DNA from: a virus
IMG/VR virus record: IMGVR_UViG_3300050030_000049
Coordinates: 1 to 36,217 of that record
Strand: one strand, 5' to 3'
DNA: 36,217 nt
The notes under the pieces were generated by a model that searched no databases, was not told the DNA's origin, and saw nothing but the letters and a program-made list of their open reading frames with translations. The position numbers were made by a program, and so were the translations under genes. Shown one piece after another: positions 32,281-36,217 of this stretch (position 1 is its first letter; each line of letters starts with the position of its first letter).

Positions 32281-32846
32281 TGGCAATACAGATTCTCGAC
32301 AACTGCACCTTTGATTGCAGTAAAATTCAGACCTTATGGGTTGGCAGTCGTTTGATTGACGGCAATCCTATTGTCCATCCGATTCAATACTTGACAATAA
32401 GTGGTAGTAGTGACTCAATAATTCGTGTTGAAGCATGGGACACAATTAACGACATTGTGACAATTGGTGGACAACAGATAGTTGTGAATAAAATCACAAA
32501 CTTAGGTGACAATTTGACTTTTGGTGAAGAACTACGTATTGACCAAAACGGCAAGGTATATGTCAAAAGCATTAGTTTTATTATACCAAGTCTTACTTTA
32601 TTCTTGATTAATCAACTCAAGGAATTCACTGTAACATCGAATGGTTTAGCACAACTTGCACCAACAATTGCATTCTTGGTTGATGAAAATGACCAGACAT
32701 TAGTTGTCGGACATGACAAACCACTTTATTTGGATAGCACTGATTTTAAGATTGGTGATACGAATGATGTGACACTTGGTTATTCTTCAAGAAGTTATTC
32801 AAGAGCACGTGCGTATCAAATTCAGCCAATAATAATACCACATTAA
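32280..32846 (+). CDS. Tail/baseplate-associated structural protein
   Basis: 188 residues, mostly beta-strand (YLTISGSSDSIIRVEAWDTI, TIGGQQIVVNKITNLGDNLT) with a Tyr/Arg-rich end. I recognise no family. It overlaps the fibre gene stop by one base (TAATG), so it is probably co-translated and part of the same tail-tip structure. It is followed by a late-motif copy. Confidence 0.6.
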   Translation: MAIQILDNCTFDCSKIQTLWVGSRLIDGNPIVHPIQYLTISGSSDSIIRVEAWDTINDIVTIGGQQIVVNKITNLGDNLTFGEELRIDQNGKVYVKSISFIIPSLTLFLINQLKEFTVTSNGLAQLAPTIAFLVDENDQTLVVGHDKPLYLDSTDFKIGDTNDVTLGYSSRSYSRARAYQIQPIIIPH

Positions 32847-32859
32847 AATCTGACCTTGC

Positions 32860-32873
32860 GTGTTATATTAGTA
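32860..32873 (+). promoter_or_regulatory. Late-promoter-like motif before the second fibre unit
   Basis: Perfect GTGTTATATTAGTA, 12 bases before the ATG at 32886. It decides the start of the next gene, because the earlier TTG start at 32856 would put the motif inside the coding sequence. Confidence 0.75.
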
Positions 32874-32885
32874 AACACAATTATT

Positions 32886-33260
32886 ATGGAAAAACAATTA
32901 GACCTTTTCACCGCCAGTGAGTATGACTTGATTGTCGGTAAGGACAGAACTCTATTATCAAATATAACATGTACCTACTTAGATGTTACGGGTGGTACAC
33001 AATTTTTTGACTTTAGTGGCTATACGGGTGGAACTCTCGTAGTAAAGAACAGTGCCGGAACAATCTTAATGGTATTCGCAACTGGTAGTGGATTAACTCT
33101 TGGACTTGGTGGAGTATTCACTCTTGCCAAGACATCAGCAGAAATGGATACAATACGTGCAGGTCAATACAATTACGACATGTACATAAGTAGTGTTGTA
33201 CAACCTAAGAGAGCATTTCTCAAAGGTAAAATAAACTTTGTACAAAATATAGCCAACTAA
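32886..33260 (+). CDS. Small baseplate/fibre-attachment protein
   Basis: 124 residues from ATG 32886. LIVGKDRTLLSNITCTYLDV, FDFSGYTGGTLVVKNSAGTI, FTLAKTSAEMDTIRAGQYNY and AFLKGKINFVQ follow the BppU-type N-terminal module pattern of a beta sandwich with 'dtl..G.Y.yDi' near the end, which anchors receptor-binding proteins to the baseplate. It directly precedes the collagen-like fibre gene. One base separates the two genes. Confidence 0.65.
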   Translation: MEKQLDLFTASEYDLIVGKDRTLLSNITCTYLDVTGGTQFFDFSGYTGGTLVVKNSAGTILMVFATGSGLTLGLGGVFTLAKTSAEMDTIRAGQYNYDMYISSVVQPKRAFLKGKINFVQNIAN

Positions 33261-33261
33261 G

Positions 33262-35358
33262 ATGCCACTTAATTTAAACTCCGACAAATTAATTGTTGTC
33301 GTTAAACCGGAACAAAATCCTGTAATTTATACGGGTTATACCAAAACTACTTTAATTGGTAGTGGTGCAACTACTGTGAATAACATTAGTGGTGCAACAT
33401 GGATAGTATCTTCAGCATTATCTGGACTTAGTACTACACTTATTGGCAGTGGTGTTACAGTTGTTACAAATACAAGTGGTACAACATGGAATGTTTATAC
33501 TCCTGCTGTTGCAGGACCATCGGGAGCAACTGGTGCTTCAGGCTTAACACCAACACTTATATTTCTTGGAAGTGGTAGTACTATTGTTACTACAAATAAA
33601 ACTGGAACTACTTATCAAATCAGTATCTATGCACCAAGTGGTGCTACAGGCGCAAGTGGTTTAACTGTTGTAGGACCACAAGGACCATCAGGTTTAACTG
33701 TTGTAGGACCACAAGGACCAAGTGGTTTAACTGTAATTGGACCTTCGGGTGCAACACCTACTTTAACATTTACTGGCAGTGGTAGTACTGTTGTTAATAC
33801 TAATAAAATTGGCAATGCTTATACTATTCACATTTATAGTCCAAGTGGTAAAACAGGTGCGAGTGGACATACGGTTGTCGGACCTTCGGGAGCAACACCA
33901 ACATTAACATTTTTAGGTAGTGGTGGCACACAAGTTTATCAATCACAAACCGGAACTACTTATGAAATTTTTGTATTGGCACAAAGTGGTGCTACAGGTC
34001 CACAAGGAATTAGTGGAAATACTGTTGTTGGACCTCAAGGACCGTCAGGCTTAACTGTTGTCGGACCTTCGGGTTTAACACCAACAGTATTATTTATTGG
34101 CAGTGGTGGCACACAAGTTTATCAATCACAAACCGGAACTACTTATGAAATTTTTGTTTTGGCACAAAGTGGTGCAACCGGACCTATCGGACCTTCGGGT
34201 TTAACTGTTGTAGGACCACAAGGACCATCAGGATTAACTGTTGTTAATTATTATACTTTTCATCAAAGTGGTGCTACTGTTATACAATCAGTAGGTGCAG
34301 GAACAAATCCTATTACAATTTATACACCAATTCATGTACATGATACATGGGCACAAATAACCTCAAAACCTTCATGGTTATCTGGCACAACTATTGGAGC
34401 ATTCGAAAGTGCTCATGTGCATTCACAGTATTTGACAGGAATTACATTAGTTACTTGGACAAATTTAACTTTAAAACCTTCATGGTTAAGTGGAACTACA
34501 TTAAGTGCATTTCAATTAGGACACACGCATGCACAATATAGTCAAACTGGTCATACACATACTGAATCTCAAGTAATAAATCTTGTCTCAGACTTGGCAA
34601 GTAAGAGTGGAACTGGTCATACACATACATGGGCAGTTATAACTACCAAACCATCATGGTTAAGTGGAACTACTATTGGTGCATTCGAAAGTGCACATAG
34701 TCACAGTCAATACTTAACTGGACAAACAGCACCAAGTTGGTCATCAGTGACAAGTAAACCTGCATGGTTAAGTGGTACAACTCTTGGTGCTTTTGAAGCA
34801 CAACACAGTCACAGTAGTCTTTATTTTCCAAAGGCAAATACTGTTACTGGTGCTACTTCAATGGGCGGTACTTCAATACTTCATGGTACACCTGTAAGTG
34901 CAAATAAGATTCAATTAAAAGGACTCTCAGGTGGCACTAATGTTACTATTAATAGTGGAACATTAGTTGATACAATTCAGATACCTTATTTGAGTGGTGT
35001 TACATCAGCAGTACAAACACAATTGAATGCCAAAGTACCAACTATTGCAGTTATTGCTACAAAGACTGGAACAACTTATACTGCACTTAGTACTGACATA
35101 GGAAAAATAATTGAATTTACAGCCACAGGTGCTACAACTATTACACTGCCTACTGGTTTGACAACTGGTTATCAAATAACTATTGTGAATTATGGAAATG
35201 GTACTGTTGGTGGAGTAAGGACTTTTGCAGCAGGTAGTGGTGCAAGTATAAAGTCAAAAAGTGGTAATCTTAAACTTAGTACTGTCTTTGATGCTGCTAC
35301 TGCTTATTATCGTGGTAGTAATGTCTGGGTAGTATTTGGTGACTTAACTGCAACTTAA
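33262..35358 (+). CDS. Collagen-like tail fibre protein with His-rich repeats
   Basis: 698 residues. Part 1 (about 75-325) has collagen-like Gly-x-y stretches (GPQGPSGLTVVGPQGPSG) alternating with beta modules. Part 2 (about 355-530) has repeats of 'TKPSWLSGTTIGAFESAHSH', a Trp-Leu-Ser module with HxH turns typical of phage fibre shafts. Part 3 (about 560-698) is a beta-helix/jelly-roll end (FTATGATTITLPTGLTTG). Collagen-like trimers are common in tail fibres. It contains a 56-bp exact duplication (33919-33974 and 34102-34157), a likely recombination site. Confidence 0.85.
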   Translation: MPLNLNSDKLIVVVKPEQNPVIYTGYTKTTLIGSGATTVNNISGATWIVSSALSGLSTTLIGSGVTVVTNTSGTTWNVYTPAVAGPSGATGASGLTPTLIFLGSGSTIVTTNKTGTTYQISIYAPSGATGASGLTVVGPQGPSGLTVVGPQGPSGLTVIGPSGATPTLTFTGSGSTVVNTNKIGNAYTIHIYSPSGKTGASGHTVVGPSGATPTLTFLGSGGTQVYQSQTGTTYEIFVLAQSGATGPQGISGNTVVGPQGPSGLTVVGPSGLTPTVLFIGSGGTQVYQSQTGTTYEIFVLAQSGATGPIGPSGLTVVGPQGPSGLTVVNYYTFHQSGATVIQSVGAGTNPITIYTPIHVHDTWAQITSKPSWLSGTTIGAFESAHVHSQYLTGITLVTWTNLTLKPSWLSGTTLSAFQLGHTHAQYSQTGHTHTESQVINLVSDLASKSGTGHTHTWAVITTKPSWLSGTTIGAFESAHSHSQYLTGQTAPSWSSVTSKPAWLSGTTLGAFEAQHSHSSLYFPKANTVTGATSMGGTSILHGTPVSANKIQLKGLSGGTNVTINSGTLVDTIQIPYLSGVTSAVQTQLNAKVPTIAVIATKTGTTYTALSTDIGKIIEFTATGATTITLPTGLTTGYQITIVNYGNGTVGGVRTFAAGSGASIKSKSGNLKLSTVFDAATAYYRGSNVWVVFGDLTAT
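33919..33974 (+). repeat. 56-bp exact direct repeat, copy 1 (with 34102-34157)
   Basis: Identical to 34102-34157, 183 bp apart, and the match continues with one mismatch for about 15 more bases. It encodes the module SGGTQVYQSQTGTTYEIF. Recombination would delete or add 61 residues in frame. Confidence 0.9.
34102..34157 (+). repeat. 56-bp exact direct repeat, copy 2
   Basis: Second copy of the repeat at 33919-33974, in the same reading frame. Confidence 0.9.
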
Positions 35359-35359
35359 A

Positions 35360-36085
35360 ATGTACATACAGAGAATTGGTATATTATCACAGACGCAAGG
35401 TGTTACTCCAAATCCTATTTGGAATAATTTAACTAATTACTGGGCATTTTCAGAGACCAGTGGAACTACTGTTGCAGATTTAAAAGGAAATTCTACAGGT
35501 ACATTAACTAATGCTGGAGCAAGAAGTGCAAGTGGTAAAAGAGGTTATTGTTTTACAAATAATGGTGGTTATAATTGTGGTTATACTGGTGCATATAATT
35601 ATACTTATGCTCAAAAATATAGTGTAAGTTTTTGGTTTAAAGATGTTACTGGTTATCCAGTAGTACCAATTTTATGTAATTTTGATAGTAATACAACTGG
35701 TTGGATTGACATATATTTAAATGGACAAACTATTTTTTTTGCATTATTTTATAACAATTATAGTGGAAGATGTTTTGTTACTGCTGCTAATGTTATACCT
35801 GATACTACAAATTGGCATCATGTATTATGTACATATAATGGAGATAAAAATGCAAATAACATGAAAATTTATATTGATGGTGGTAATAATGTTGCTGCAG
35901 TTGCTACAAATAGTTTGACATATACTGGTACACTTGGAACTACTACAATATACACAAATAAGCGTAATGTTACAAGCTATAATAATAATGCACTTGTTGA
36001 TGAAATAGCATTATTTAATGGTACAGTACTTTCACAAGCTGACGCAGCAACACTTTATAACTCAGGAGCAGGATTATTTTATTAA
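35360..36085 (+). CDS. LamG-like fibre protein (complete)
   Basis: 241 residues. A short linker (residues 1-20), then a LamG/concanavalin A-like domain: NLTNYWAFSETSGTTVADLK at its start, YSVSFWFKDVTGYP, NWHHVLCTYNGDKNANNMKI, and the final strand LVDEIALFNGTVLSQADAA followed by NSGAGLFY. This fold often binds sugars, so it is a candidate receptor-binding or decoration protein. One base separates it from the collagen-like gene. The partial gene at 2-547 is a second protein of this type. Confidence 0.82.
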   Translation: MYIQRIGILSQTQGVTPNPIWNNLTNYWAFSETSGTTVADLKGNSTGTLTNAGARSASGKRGYCFTNNGGYNCGYTGAYNYTYAQKYSVSFWFKDVTGYPVVPILCNFDSNTTGWIDIYLNGQTIFFALFYNNYSGRCFVTAANVIPDTTNWHHVLCTYNGDKNANNMKIYIDGGNNVAAVATNSLTYTGTLGTTTIYTNKRNVTSYNNNALVDEIALFNGTVLSQADAATLYNSGAGLFY

Positions 36086-36099
36086 TAATTTTTATAACA

Positions 36100-36165
36100 A
36101 TGGCAGATTGTCAACGAAGTTTGGCAACTACAGACAAAGCAAAAAATAACTCAGAACATCCGTGA
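36100..36165 (+). pseudogene. Possible 5' end of another gene joined to the 110-bp repeat
   Basis: ATGGCAGATTG begins an ORF 14 bases after the LamG stop and continues into the repeat, giving only 21 codons before TGA, in a frame not used by the left copy. It looks like the start of a gene (perhaps the LamG gene whose end is at 2-547) cut off by the join. Confidence 0.35.
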
Positions 36166-36217
36166 ATGGATTGAGAGAAACACAGATAAACTCTAATGAG
36201 CAATGAACGCAACAACA
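36108..36217 (+). repeat. 110-bp direct repeat, right copy (identical to 578-687)
   Basis: The last 110 bases equal 578-687. Upstream of the copies the sequences differ completely. If the circle is closed through this repeat it is 35,530 bp and lacks the LamG segment at 1-577. Confidence 0.9.

Noticed and set aside
33262-36085. Diversity-generating retroelement variable region in the fibre genes
   Set aside because: No reverse transcriptase gene and no template repeat are seen. The repeats are module duplications.

Overview
This window looks like a nearly complete genome of a tailed phage (siphovirus-like) that infects a Bacteroidetes host. It carries terminase, portal, prohead protease, major capsid, tail tube, a 1025-residue tape measure, baseplate-like proteins, collagen-like and LamG-like fibres, a holin candidate and a phage sigma factor. 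The host guess rests on two things. Several transcription units start at promoters of the Bacteroidetes type (TTTG, about 20 bases, TAnnTTTG) with no Shine-Dalgarno-like sequence. The structural proteins also resemble families common in Bacteroidetes phages. The DNA is AT-rich. I see no integrase, tRNA, rRNA, CRISPR array, reverse transcriptase or DNA polymerase.

Layout. 1-1726: the end of a LamG-like fibre gene, then small membrane and coiled-coil genes including a holin candidate. 1751-3600: portal and head-tail connector, closed by a bidirectional terminator. 3683-7362 (minus strand): an accessory operon with a methyltransferase, an HNH homing endonuclease, two glycosyltransferase-like proteins and small unknowns. 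7383-7466: a divergent pair of host-type promoters. 7489-8825: a DUF4373-like replication gene with a 15-bp repeat block, plus two unknowns. 8866-9058: a gene-free stretch with strong RNA structure and a terminator. 9060-13888: a second early unit with a PD-(D/E)XK nuclease, a DUF5675 protein, a membrane protein, the sigma factor, small genes, and terminase small and large subunits. 13891-24390: a membrane coiled-coil protein, a chaperone-like gene with a possible -1 frameshift, tail completion genes, two large tail proteins and the tape measure. 24941-28110: prohead protease/scaffold, capsid and tail tube. 28225-36085: fibre and baseplate genes. The last 110 bases repeat 578-687. No stretch over 300 bases lacks a gene; the longest, 8826-9091, holds the structured RNA, a terminator and a promoter.

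How it may work together. The 12-mer GTGTTATATTAG occurs eight times on the plus strand. Six copies sit just upstream of structural genes or operons, one is inside the sigma factor gene and one is near the end of terL. Early genes instead use host-type promoters. The simplest model is a cascade: host RNA polymerase reads the early units, and the phage sigma factor made there recognises the 12-mer promoters to switch on virion genes. This is an inference from motif placement.

Three NUMOD4-HNH genes are inserted on the minus strand. Two of them interrupt the late gene array and appear to carry their own host-type promoters.
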